Shown here piece after piece: positions 28,220-36,322 of a stretch of 64,000 nucleotides of DNA; the stretch's first letter is position 1; each line of letters opens with the position of its first letter. Source of the DNA: Mesorhizobium sp. B4-1-4 (GTDB taxonomy: Bacteria; Pseudomonadota; Alphaproteobacteria; Rhizobiales; Rhizobiaceae). The DNA is taken from positions 5,011,001 to 5,075,000 of the forward strand of contig NZ_CP083950.1 in the NCBI RefSeq assembly GCF_006439395.2, in the 5' to 3' direction. Made by a program: the position numbers and the translations under genes. The notes under the pieces are model-generated. The model was not told the origin of the DNA and ran no database searches. It saw only the letters and a program-made list of their open reading frames with translations.

Positions 28220-28498
28220 ATGATCACTGCCGCGCAGATGCGCGCCGCAAGGGCGTTGGCGGGCATCGACCAGAAGACACTCGCCGAGCGCGCCGGCGTC
28301 TCGCTTCCGACCATCCAACGCATGGAAGCGAGCGACGGCGTGGTCAGGGGCGTGGTCGATACGCTGATGAAGGTCATCCAGGCTCTCGACGAGGCCGGGG
28401 TGGAATTGATCGGCGAGAACCAGGCCAGCGAACGCGGCGGCAGGGGCGTGCGCCTCAAGCCCGCCGCGCCGCCGGATCCCAAGGCTGAGCCGGCATAA
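28220..28498 (+). CDS. Small HTH (XRE-like) transcription factor
   Basis: A 92-residue DNA-binding protein. MITAAQMRAARALAGIDQKT, LAERAGVSLPTIQRMEAS is the helix-turn-helix; a basic Pro-rich tail (RGVRLKPAAPPDPKAEPA) follows. It is the short HTH type seen in rhizobia upstream of transporter genes. It lies 68 bases before the SulP gene and could regulate it; no operator was identified. ATG at 28220 is the start that keeps the domain whole. Confidence 0.75.
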   Translation: MITAAQMRAARALAGIDQKTLAERAGVSLPTIQRMEASDGVVRGVVDTLMKVIQALDEAGVELIGENQASERGGRGVRLKPAAPPDPKAEPA

Positions 28499-28566
28499 GT
28501 CGCGACGGCGACCGCCGACAGTCCTGCCGACGATCCCGCCGCCTTTCAGGGTGCGGAAGGCAGTCC

Positions 28567-30303
28567 ATGGATCAGACACGGCGGGCAGGGCATCAATCGG
28601 CCCATAAGGCGGCCCATGGGCCGGCAAAGCCGACATTTTCCGAATTGTTCACGCCGAAACTCGTGACGGTCTGGCGGGAGGGTTACCACCTGCCGCAATT
28701 CAAGGCCGACGTCATGTCCGGCCTGACGGTCGCCATCGTTGCGCTGCCGCTGTCGATGGCAATCGCGATTGCATCGGGCGTGACGCCGGAGCGTGGCCTC
28801 TACACCTCCATCGTCGGCGGCTTCATCATCTCGGCATTGGGCGGCAGCCGTTTCCAGATCGGGGGGCCGGCCGGCGCCTTCATCGTGCTGGTGGCGGCCA
28901 CGGTTGCCCGCGTCGGCGTTGACGGCTTGCTGCTGGCGACGATGATGGCCGGTGTGTTCCTGCTCGCCATCGGCTACCTCCGGCTCGGCACCTACATCAA
29001 GTTCATCCCCTATCCGGTCACCGTCGGCTTCACCGCCGGCATTGCCGTCATCATCTTCTCCGGCCAGATCGTCGAACTGTTCGGATTGACCTTGCCGGGC
29101 AAGGAGCCCGGACCGTTCGTGCCAAAACTGATCGCGCTTGGCGAGGCGGCCGGCACGATCAACCCCGCCGCGACCTTCGTGGCGCTGCTGACCATCGCGA
29201 CCATCGCCTTGCTGAAGCGCTGGCGGCCGAAATGGCCGGCCATGCTGATCGCCATCGGGCTCGCCTCGCTCGCCGTGGCGCTGCTTGCGCTGCCTGCCGA
29301 GACGATCGGCACGCGCTATGGCGGCATCCCGCGCAGCCTGCAATGGCCTGGCCTGCCGCCGGTCGGCCTCGACAGGATGATCGACGTCCTGCCGGACGCT
29401 ATCGCTTTCGCGCTGCTCGGCGCCATCGAGTCGCTGCTGTCGGCCGTCGTCGCCGACGGCATGACGGGCCGGCGGCACCGGTCGAATTGCGAGCTGGTGG
29501 CGCAGGGCTTCGCCAACATCGCCTCTGCCCTGTTCGGCGGCATCTGCGCCACCGGCACCATTGCCCGCACCGCCACCAATGTGCGCGCCGGCGCGCACGG
29601 GCCGGTCTCGGGCATGGTGCATTCGGCGATCCTGCTCGCGCTGATGCTGGTGGCGGCACCGCTCGCCAGCTACATCCCGCTCTCGGCCCTTGCCGGTGTG
29701 CTGGCGGTGGTCTGTTGGAACATGTTCGAAAAACAGGCCTTCGCCGCGCTGCTGCGCGCGTCGCGCGGCGATGCGCTGGTGCTGATGGCGACCTTCCTCA
29801 TCGTCGTCTTCCGCGACCTGACCGAAGGCATCGTCGTCGGCTTCGCGCTCGGCTCGATCCTGTTCATCGACCGCATGGCCAAGTCGGTCGCGGTCGAGGC
29901 GGATCTGGCGCAGGACGACGTCGCCGATCGCATCAACGGCGCCGGGGCCTATGATTCCAGCGAGGCGAGCGACGCCGACACCGTCGTCTACCGTATCTCG
30001 GGCGCATTCTTCTTCGGCGCCGCCTCCACCGTCGGCAGCGTGCTCGACCGCATCGCCGACCAGCGTCGCAACTTCATCCTCGACTGTTCCGCCGTGCCGC
30101 TCTTCGATTCGACGGCGGCCAATGTCATCGAAAGTGCGGCCCACAAGGCCAGGCGCGCCGGTGTGCGCTTCATCATATCAGGTGCGTCGCCGCGGATACG
30201 GCGCATGCTGATCAACCACGGCGTCAAGCGGCCGCTGGTGACCTACGCCGCCTCGATCCGAGACGCGCGGGCACAGCTGGCTGGGAAACAAGAGGCGCGG
30301 TAG
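28567..30303 (+). CDS. SulP-family anion transporter with STAS domain
   Basis: A 578-residue transporter: a basic N-terminal stretch, a membrane region of 10 or more helices (DVMSGLTVAIVALPLSMAIA, then GGSRFQIGGPAGAFIVLV), and a C-terminal STAS domain (DFILDCSAVPLFDSTAANVIE type, about residues 470-560). SulP proteins move sulfate, bicarbonate or other anions; the ion here is not given by sequence. It follows the small HTH gene. Confidence 0.9.
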   Translation: MDQTRRAGHQSAHKAAHGPAKPTFSELFTPKLVTVWREGYHLPQFKADVMSGLTVAIVALPLSMAIAIASGVTPERGLYTSIVGGFIISALGGSRFQIGGPAGAFIVLVAATVARVGVDGLLLATMMAGVFLLAIGYLRLGTYIKFIPYPVTVGFTAGIAVIIFSGQIVELFGLTLPGKEPGPFVPKLIALGEAAGTINPAATFVALLTIATIALLKRWRPKWPAMLIAIGLASLAVALLALPAETIGTRYGGIPRSLQWPGLPPVGLDRMIDVLPDAIAFALLGAIESLLSAVVADGMTGRRHRSNCELVAQGFANIASALFGGICATGTIARTATNVRAGAHGPVSGMVHSAILLALMLVAAPLASYIPLSALAGVLAVVCWNMFEKQAFAALLRASRGDALVLMATFLIVVFRDLTEGIVVGFALGSILFIDRMAKSVAVEADLAQDDVADRINGAGAYDSSEASDADTVVYRISGAFFFGAASTVGSVLDRIADQRRNFILDCSAVPLFDSTAANVIESAAHKARRAGVRFIISGASPRIRRMLINHGVKRPLVTYAASIRDARAQLAGKQEAR

Positions 30304-30348
30304 CTTTGCGTTCAGAACTCTTCGTTGGAGGGCGGCGTCGGCCCTCTC

Positions 30349-30957
30349 TCACCGGTTGAGCGATCTCGGACCGCTGACGAAGGGACTGCCCCTGAGATAG
30401 AATCGCAGCAGCCGGTCGGCATCCTTCGAAATGCCGATCCTGGGGCTCTCCGCGATTTCGCCGGGCTCGTGATCATCGCTTGCGAGCCATAGCGGGCCTT
30501 CCTGGCACAGGTCGAGCCCGTCGAGTGAACGATCGATACGCAATGCCGCAGCCAGTCTCCCGGGCCCGCGCGCCAGATCGCGCAACCGCTCGACACGACG
30601 GTTCAGCCGCATGATCGCGATACCTTCCAGTGGCTCGAGGGCCCGGATCAGCACGCCGGTACCGATCCCCGGCATGTCGCTCGAGACATTCAGCATGTAG
30701 GAGACGCCATAGGCAAGATAGACATAGGCGTGCCCCCGCTCGAGGAACAGCGAGCGGTTGCGCGGGGTCATCCCCCGATAGCCGTGCCCGGCGGCATCGC
30801 CGGCGACATAGGCCTCGGTCTCGACGATGCGGCCGCTGACCCTGCCTTCCGGCAAGTCGCGCACCACCACCTTGCCGATAAGAGTGCGGGCGAGGGACAC
30901 GGTATCGTTCGGCAAGTCCGCGCGGCCGATCGGCCGGTGATTGTCCCTGTGCTTCAC
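30349..30957 (-). CDS. AAG/MPG-type 3-methyladenine DNA glycosylase
   Basis: A roughly 202-residue base-excision enzyme that removes alkylated purines. The catalytic-site region GRIVETEAYVAGDAAGHGYR, then GMTPRNRSLFLERGHAYVYL, is clear, as is the C-terminal FYLRGSPFVSG. The start is uncertain: the open frame extends upstream, but the family is near 200 residues, so GTG at 30957 (VKHRDNHRPIG) is given as best; no strong SD is seen. Nearest gene on the same strand is the CHAD gene, 52 bases upstream. Confidence 0.85.
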   Translation of the reverse strand: MKHRDNHRPIGRADLPNDTVSLARTLIGKVVVRDLPEGRVSGRIVETEAYVAGDAAGHGYRGMTPRNRSLFLERGHAYVYLAYGVSYMLNVSSDMPGIGTGVLIRALEPLEGIAIMRLNRRVERLRDLARGPGRLAAALRIDRSLDGLDLCQEGPLWLASDDHEPGEIAESPRIGISKDADRLLRFYLRGSPFVSGPRSLNR

Positions 30958-31009
30958 GGTCGCCACAACCCGACGGTTGTTCGATCCGCGGATCGAAGTC
31001 CTTCCGCGG

Positions 31010-31954
31010 TCAAGCCCCCGCAGCAGCCAAATCCTCCGGAGACGGAGCGCTGGCAAGATCGTCGCGCGCCTTGCGGGCCAGTTTTTTCGTCGAGTGCTTG
31101 GGGCTGTCGCCGAAGAGTTCGGAGGCCTCGGCAAGACAGGTTTTCCTCAGGCTCTTTTCCGAACGCTTCAGCAGCTTGCCGAGAAGCTTTGTATCCTCCG
31201 GCGGCCCAAGCGGCTCGCCGTCGGTCTCGAGCAGCGCGCGCATGACGAACACGTCATGCAATTCGCCGAGCCGATCGCCCAGCGCATCGACGGCCTTGCG
31301 CCGCGCCTTGATCGGCGTCGGCCAAAGCCTGCCCAGCAGCGAGAGGTGCATGCCATGCGCCTTGGCCGCCTTGCGCAGGTCGTGGAAATCGTCGGCTTCG
31401 CCGCGCGAGCCGGCTTTGTCGAGCGCCTTCCTGGCCCGGCGCAACGCGGTACGGGCGCCTTCGGCAAGCACGTCGGCGGCCTGTTCCGGCTGGTCGGGCA
31501 AGGCAAGACTTTCGATCCGCTTCATGCCGTCCTCACAGGCAGCGGTCGCCGCGCCGATTGCGGCCCGAAGCCCAGCGCCCTCAAGCAGATCATGCTGGCG
31601 GGCGACCAGCCTGTCGCGCACGGCATCGAGCCCGCCATTGGCGCTTTCCTTGTGAAAATCTGCCGCCAGCCGGTCGATGGTCTCGATCAGCGCCGTCGCC
31701 TCACGGGGGCCGGCAAGCAGCGCCGCCACATTCCGGTAACAATGGTTCTCGGTCGTGCAGAATGTTTCGTTCCCGGAATGAACAAGCCGCAGCAAGGCGC
31801 GCGCGCTCTTGATCCGCTTGCGGCATTTGTGCACTCCCTGTTCCGGCCGGCTGCGCGCCGTGTCCAGATGCAGGAGTGCTTTGCCGATTTCTTCGGCAAG
31901 GATGCGCCTGACCTCAGCGGTCAACGGCAGGCGCGGATCGATGCGAAAGCTCAT
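31010..31954 (-). CDS. CHAD-domain protein
   Basis: A 314-residue alpha-helical protein with the conserved histidine and basic residues of the CHAD fold: VHKCRKRIKSARALLRLVHS near residue 40 and FHDLRKAAKAHGMHLSLLGR near 190. CHAD domains bind inorganic polyphosphate. The ATG overlaps the stop of the CYTH gene by four bases, so the pair is one operon. Confidence 0.93.
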   Translation of the reverse strand: MSFRIDPRLPLTAEVRRILAEEIGKALLHLDTARSRPEQGVHKCRKRIKSARALLRLVHSGNETFCTTENHCYRNVAALLAGPREATALIETIDRLAADFHKESANGGLDAVRDRLVARQHDLLEGAGLRAAIGAATAACEDGMKRIESLALPDQPEQAADVLAEGARTALRRARKALDKAGSRGEADDFHDLRKAAKAHGMHLSLLGRLWPTPIKARRKAVDALGDRLGELHDVFVMRALLETDGEPLGPPEDTKLLGKLLKRSEKSLRKTCLAEASELFGDSPKHSTKKLARKARDDLASAPSPEDLAAAGA

Positions 31955-32424
31955 GCGGCGATCTCCGGAATCCCCCCGAGGGCGAGCGACGCGTTGTAAA
32001 ATTTCTGCTCGCCGGTGACTTCTCGGCCGAGCCAGTCTGGCAGCATTTCGTCCGGCACGTCTTCCGGCGTCTCGAGTTCGGCCACCACAAGTCCCGCGAG
32101 CGCGCCACCAAAGACGTCGACTTCATAGAGATAGCCGCGATGCCTAACATGGTGTCGTGTCTTCTCGATGACACGTCCGATGGCGAAGTCCAGCATCTCC
32201 AGCGCGTCGGCCAACGGGATCGGGTATTCGAATTCGTCCCGCTCACGCGCCGCGTGCCCGAATTTGAGCGTCAGCTTGGCGGAGGCGCCATCGCTGATGC
32301 GGATGCGGACGGTTCGTCCAGGTGCGGTGGCGAGGTAGAACTGGAGAATGCGGATATCCGCCTCGACCAGATCCCGCCACGCGGTGCTGGAGACCAGGAA
32401 CTTGCGCTCGACTTCCTTGCCCAT
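31951..32424 (-). CDS. CYTH-domain protein (triphosphate tunnel enzyme)
   Basis: A 157-residue beta-barrel enzyme. The EVERKFLV start gives the ExExK signature at residues 4-8, with the basic VRIRI, the LTLKFGHAARERDEFEY strand and the C-terminal ELETPEDV acidic patch. This fold binds triphosphate chains in a tunnel with Mg ions; inorganic tripolyphosphatase is a common activity, adenylate cyclase another. Together with CHAD downstream it suggests a polyphosphate role. Confidence 0.93.
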   Translation of the reverse strand: MGKEVERKFLVSSTAWRDLVEADIRILQFYLATAPGRTVRIRISDGASAKLTLKFGHAARERDEFEYPIPLADALEMLDFAIGRVIEKTRHHVRHRGYLYEVDVFGGALAGLVVAELETPEDVPDEMLPDWLGREVTGEQKFYNASLALGGIPEIAA

Positions 32425-32481
32425 GACCGCGCACTAAAGCGTCTGCCGCGGGCGATGGCAAGATGGCCAGGTACACGAGTT

Positions 32482-32509
32482 GACTTTAATCAATCGATTG
32501 ATTAAAGTC
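32482..32509. promoter_or_regulatory. Perfect 28-bp palindromic operator of the TetR-HlyD-ABC operon
   Basis: GACTTTAATCAAT then its complement ATTGATTAAAGTC around CG gives a perfect 28-base dyad that ends four bases before the TetR ATG. It lies between the divergent CYTH gene (start 32424) and the TetR gene and is AT-rich amid GC-rich DNA, so autorepression by the TetR protein is likely. Confidence 0.8.
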
Positions 32510-32513
32510 TGGC

Positions 32514-33218
32514 ATGGTAAAGTCGCCGGTCACCGGAACTCCGCGCCGCCAGCCAGCCCCGGCGGAGCTGACGCGCGCCGCGCTTGTCCGCGCGGCGCTG
32601 AAACTGTTCGGTGGGCAGGGTTTCGACGGCACCTCGACCCGCGAGATCGCGGCGGAAGCGCAAGCAAATATCGGTTCGATCGCTTATCATTTCGGCGGCA
32701 AGGAAGGCCTTCGCACTGCCGCCGCCGACTATATCGTCGAGATTATCCAGTCGGTCGCCGGCCAGGCACTGGGCAATGGCCAGCCGGAAGCGGCAAGCGA
32801 TCCGGAGGCGGCGCGCGCGCAGCTTTTCGCCGCGCTGGAGCAGATGGTCGGTTTTATCGTGGCGCAGCCGCAGGCCGGCGAGATCGTGCAATTCGTGCTG
32901 CGCGAGCTGTCGCATCCGACGGCTGCGCTCGACCGCATCTACGACGGCGTCTTCGAGCCGACGCATCGCCGGCTGTGCGTGATCTGGGAGCAGGCGACCG
33001 GCGAGCCGGCCGAAAGCGAACGGACCCGGCTGACCGTGTTCACGCTGATCGGCCAGGTCATCTATTTCCGCATCGGCCGCGAAGCGGTGATGCGCCGCAT
33101 GGGCTGGCATGACATCGGCGCCGCCGAGGCCGCCAAGGTCGTGGCGGTCACGACGGACAACCTCAGCGCCATGCTGGCCGCCAGAAAAGGGACCGGGATG
33201 AAGGGGCAAAGACCATGA
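32514..33218 (+). CDS. TetR-family regulator (CecR-like)
   Basis: A 234-residue repressor: a TetR_N HTH (LTRAALVRAALKLFGGQGFD, then GTSTREIAAEAQANIGSIAY, residues about 20-65) and a C-terminal ligand domain. It opens an operon TetR-HlyD-ABC-ABC2, the same order as E. coli ybiH(cecR)-ybhGFS(R), which responds to cationic drugs and cephalosporins. The ATG at 32514 is next to a perfect palindrome. Its stop overlaps the next gene by ATGA. Confidence 0.88.
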   Translation: MVKSPVTGTPRRQPAPAELTRAALVRAALKLFGGQGFDGTSTREIAAEAQANIGSIAYHFGGKEGLRTAAADYIVEIIQSVAGQALGNGQPEAASDPEAARAQLFAALEQMVGFIVAQPQAGEIVQFVLRELSHPTAALDRIYDGVFEPTHRRLCVIWEQATGEPAESERTRLTVFTLIGQVIYFRIGREAVMRRMGWHDIGAAEAAKVVAVTTDNLSAMLAARKGTGMKGQRP

Positions 33219-34168
33219 GCTTGCTGTGTTCGTTGCCGCTCGCCGCGCAGCTTTTCGGGGCCTGTGCGCCCACCGCCCCGCTGGCCGTCGGCTATGTCGA
33301 AGGCGATTATGTGCTGCTGGCGCCGATCGAGGTGGCGCAGGTCGAGGGCGTTGCCGTGAAGCGCGGCGATCGCGTCACGCCCGGCACGACGGTGGTGACG
33401 CTGGAAAGCGCCGACGCCAGGATCGCGGTGGCGCAGGCCGAGGCAAGCCTCGCGCAGGCGCAGGCACAGCTTGCCGACCTGCAGGTCGGCAAGCGGCCGG
33501 AGGAAATCGCCGCGCTCAAGGCTCAGGTCGACATGGCCAAGGCGCAGGCCGACGACGCAAAGCGAAAATACGACCGTGCCGCCGATCTGTTCAAGCGCGG
33601 CACCGGCACGCAGGCCGATTACGACACGGCTTCGGCGACGCTGGAGACCGCCAACGCCCAGGTCGGGCAGGCTGAGGCCAATCTCGCCGTCGGCGGCCTG
33701 CCGGCGCGCGCCGAGACGATCAAGGCCGCCGACAATCAGGTCAAGCAGGCGCGGGCCGCACTGCAACAGGCCGAGTGGCGGCTGTCGAAACGGGTGCTGG
33801 CAGCGCCGTCGCCCGGCCGCGTCAACGATGTCATCCGCAATCCAGGCGACACAGCCGGGCCGACGGCGCCTGTCATCTCCATGCTGCCCGACGGCGCGGT
33901 CAAGCTCAGCGTCTATATACCGGAAACCGCCTTCGCTTCCGTCAAGGTCGGCAGCCTGCTCAGCGTTCGTTGCGACGGTTGCGGCCCGGACGTAAAGGCG
34001 CGCGTCAGCTATGTCTCGCCCGACCCCGAATTCACGCCGCCGGTGATCTATTCGCTCGAGAACCGGCAGAAGCTGGTCTATCTCGTCGAGGCGCGGCCGG
34101 AGGGCGATGCGGGTCTGCTGCAGCCCGGCCAGATCGTCGACGTCGATCTCGCGGAAACGGCGAAATGA
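33215..34168 (+). CDS. HlyD/membrane-fusion protein of the ABC exporter
   Basis: A 317-residue periplasmic adaptor. A leader with an ACAP-type cleavage or lipobox-like site (LFGACAPT) is followed by a barrel-sandwich part (IEVAQVEGVAVKRGDRVTPG), long coiled-coil segments rich in Ala/Gln, and a return strand (PSPGRVNDVIRNPGDTAGPT). It joins the inner-membrane ABC exporter to an outer-membrane channel. ATGA overlaps at both ends place it in one transcript. Confidence 0.9.
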   Translation: MSLLCSLPLAAQLFGACAPTAPLAVGYVEGDYVLLAPIEVAQVEGVAVKRGDRVTPGTTVVTLESADARIAVAQAEASLAQAQAQLADLQVGKRPEEIAALKAQVDMAKAQADDAKRKYDRAADLFKRGTGTQADYDTASATLETANAQVGQAEANLAVGGLPARAETIKAADNQVKQARAALQQAEWRLSKRVLAAPSPGRVNDVIRNPGDTAGPTAPVISMLPDGAVKLSVYIPETAFASVKVGSLLSVRCDGCGPDVKARVSYVSPDPEFTPPVIYSLENRQKLVYLVEARPEGDAGLLQPGQIVDVDLAETAK

Positions 34169-35085
34169 ATGTCATCAACGTTCATGGCCTGGTCAAGCGG
34201 TTCGGCGACAAGACTGTCGTCGACCATGTGACGATGGCGGTCGCCGAAGGCGAGATCGTCGGCTTCCTCGGCCCCAACGGTTCGGGCAAGACCACGACCA
34301 TCCGCATCATGTGCGGCCTGCTGACGCCGGACGAGGGCGAAGGCACGGTGCTGGGGTTCAACATTCGCACCGACTCGCTCCGGATCAAGCGCGAAGTCGG
34401 CTACATGACGCAGAGATTCTCGTTCTACGAGGATCTGACGATCGGCGAGAACCTCGAATTCGTGGCGCGGCTCTACCAGTTGAAGCCGGTTGAAGAGTAC
34501 GTCGCCAAGACACTCGATGAGCTTGGGCTGGCCAGCCGCCGCAACCAGTTGGCCGGCACATTGTCCGGCGGCTGGAAGCAGCGGCTGGCGCTGGCCGCCT
34601 GCATCATGCACAAACCGAAGCTGCTTTTGCTCGACGAGCCGACGGCCGGCGTCGACCCGAAAGCGCGGCGCGAATTCTGGGACGAGATCCATCACCTTGC
34701 CAGCGGCGGTCTCACGGTGCTGGTCTCCACCCACTACATGGATGAAGCCGAGCGCTGCCACCGCATCAGCTACATCTCCTACGGCAAGATGCTGGCCACC
34801 GGCACCGTCGCGGAAGTGGTGAAGAATGCCGGGCTGACCACGTTCGTGGTCGAGGGCCCCCGTCTGGACAAGGTGGCGGAAGCGCTGCAGGGCCGCCCCG
34901 GCGTCGACCAGGTGGCGCCGTTCGGCGCGGCGCTGCATGTCGTCGGCTCCGACAAGAAGAAGCTCGAAACGGCGCTCGCCGATGTCGAGAAGCAATACAA
35001 GGGCGTGACGGTGGCGCCGGGCGAAACCAGCCTCGAGGACGTCTTCATCCAGTTCATGTCCGGCTCGAAGGACAACATGGCATGA
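34165..35085 (+). CDS. ABC exporter ATPase (YbhF-like)
   Basis: A 306-residue ATPase: Walker A GPNGSGKTT at residues 36-44, signature LSGGWKQRL, Walker [13 protein letters not shown] and the H-loop VSTHY. It belongs to the drug exporter family. Start ATG at 34165 overlaps the HlyD stop by four bases; its own stop overlaps the permease start likewise. Confidence 0.92.
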   Translation: MNVINVHGLVKRFGDKTVVDHVTMAVAEGEIVGFLGPNGSGKTTTIRIMCGLLTPDEGEGTVLGFNIRTDSLRIKREVGYMTQRFSFYEDLTIGENLEFVARLYQLKPVEEYVAKTLDELGLASRRNQLAGTLSGGWKQRLALAACIMHKPKLLLLDEPTAGVDPKARREFWDEIHHLASGGLTVLVSTHYMDEAERCHRISYISYGKMLATGTVAEVVKNAGLTTFVVEGPRLDKVAEALQGRPGVDQVAPFGAALHVVGSDKKKLETALADVEKQYKGVTVAPGETSLEDVFIQFMSGSKDNMA

Positions 35086-36218
35086 ACGACGTCTTTTCCT
35101 TCGCCAGGCTCGGCGCGCTGCTGATCAAGGAGTTCATCCAGATGCGGCGCGACCGCATCACCTTCGCCATGATGCTGGGCGTGCCGCTGATCCAGCTGGT
35201 GCTGTTCGGCTACGCCATCAACAACGATCCGAAGAGCCTGCCGGCGGCGCTGGTGGCGACCAGCAGCGATCCCTATACGCGCGCCATGGTCTCGGCGCTG
35301 CAGACCACCGGCTATTACCGCTTCGACCATGTCGCGCAAAGTGCCGAGGAGGCCGAGTTCCTGATGGCGCGCGGCGACGTTGCCTTCGTTGTCACCATCC
35401 CGGCCGATTTCGGCCGGCGGGTGGAGCGCGGCGACAAGCCGCAAATCCTGATCGAGGCCGACGCCACCGACCCGGCGGTGGCCAGCGGCGCCATCTCGAC
35501 GCTCGGCACCGTCGCCGGCCAGGCGTTGCTCAGAGCCCAGGGCATGCAGGAGGCCGCCGCCGAGGCCGCCAGGGGCCAGCTCGATGTGGTGGTGCACCGG
35601 CGCTACAACCCGGAAGGCATCTCGCAATACAACATCGTGCCCGGCCTGCTCGGCGTCATCCTGCAGATGACGATGGTGATGATGACCTCGATCGCGCTGA
35701 CGCGCGAGACCGAGCGCGGCACGATGGAGAACCTGCTTGCGATGCCGTCCAGCCCGCTGGAAATCATGATGGGCAAGGTGCTGCCCTATCTGGCGGTCGG
35801 CGCGGTGCAGGTGCTGGTGGTGCTGGCGGCCTCGAAGCTGCTGTTTGCCATTCCCTTCGCCGGCTCGATATCGCTGCTGCTCAGCGCCGTGCTGGTCTTC
35901 GTGCTGGCGCTGGTGCTGCTCGGCTACACGATTTCGACGATCGCCCGCACGCAGATGCAGGCGCTGCAGCTGACCTTCTTCTTCTTCCTGCCCTCGATCA
36001 TGCTGTCGGGCTTCATGTTCCCCTATCGCGGCATGCCCGGCTGGGCGCAGATTTTCGGCGAAATCTTCCCGCTGACGCATTTCCTGCGCATCACCCGCGC
36101 GGTGATGCTGAAGGGCGCACAGCTGCCGGCGGTGGCGACCGAGATCGGCTGGCTGGTGGTGTTCGTGGCGCTGTTTGCCGGCGTAGCGCTGGTGCGGTTC
36201 AGGCGGACGCTGGATTAG
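35082..36218 (+). CDS. ABC-2 exporter permease (YbhS/YbhR-like)
   Basis: A 378-residue permease: an N-terminal helix with KEFIQMRRDRITFAMMLGVP, a large periplasmic loop (about 40-165) and five C-terminal helices, including the FFFFLPSIMLSGFMFPYRGMP hallmark. Ends with VRFRRTLD. The final 127 bases are present again at 39879-40005, on the far side of the SIR2 insert. E. coli has two permeases (YbhS and YbhR); only one is here, so it may form a homodimer. Confidence 0.92.
   Translation: MNDVFSFARLGALLIKEFIQMRRDRITFAMMLGVPLIQLVLFGYAINNDPKSLPAALVATSSDPYTRAMVSALQTTGYYRFDHVAQSAEEAEFLMARGDVAFVVTIPADFGRRVERGDKPQILIEADATDPAVASGAISTLGTVAGQALLRAQGMQEAAAEAARGQLDVVVHRRYNPEGISQYNIVPGLLGVILQMTMVMMTSIALTRETERGTMENLLAMPSSPLEIMMGKVLPYLAVGAVQVLVVLAASKLLFAIPFAGSISLLLSAVLVFVLALVLLGYTISTIARTQMQALQLTFFFFLPSIMLSGFMFPYRGMPGWAQIFGEIFPLTHFLRITRAVMLKGAQLPAVATEIGWLVVFVALFAGVALVRFRRTLD
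36092..36218 (+). repeat. Left 127-bp direct repeat flanking the SIR2 insert
   Basis: This is the 3' end of the permease gene, from CACCCGCGCGGTGATGCTGA to the stop codon. It matches 39879-40005 over the same 127 bases with seven mismatches and no gaps. All but one mismatch are synonymous; one changes Ala to Gly. Confidence 0.93.
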
Positions 36219-36322
36219 AGGGTGGAAGAAGGTGCGCCGGGCGGAGCGTTGGAGCGTTCGTGTTTCGTTCGCGCCTGATTTAGTGTGGGCAGCAGACTGA
36301 TAGGGCATCGGGCAACCGCACA

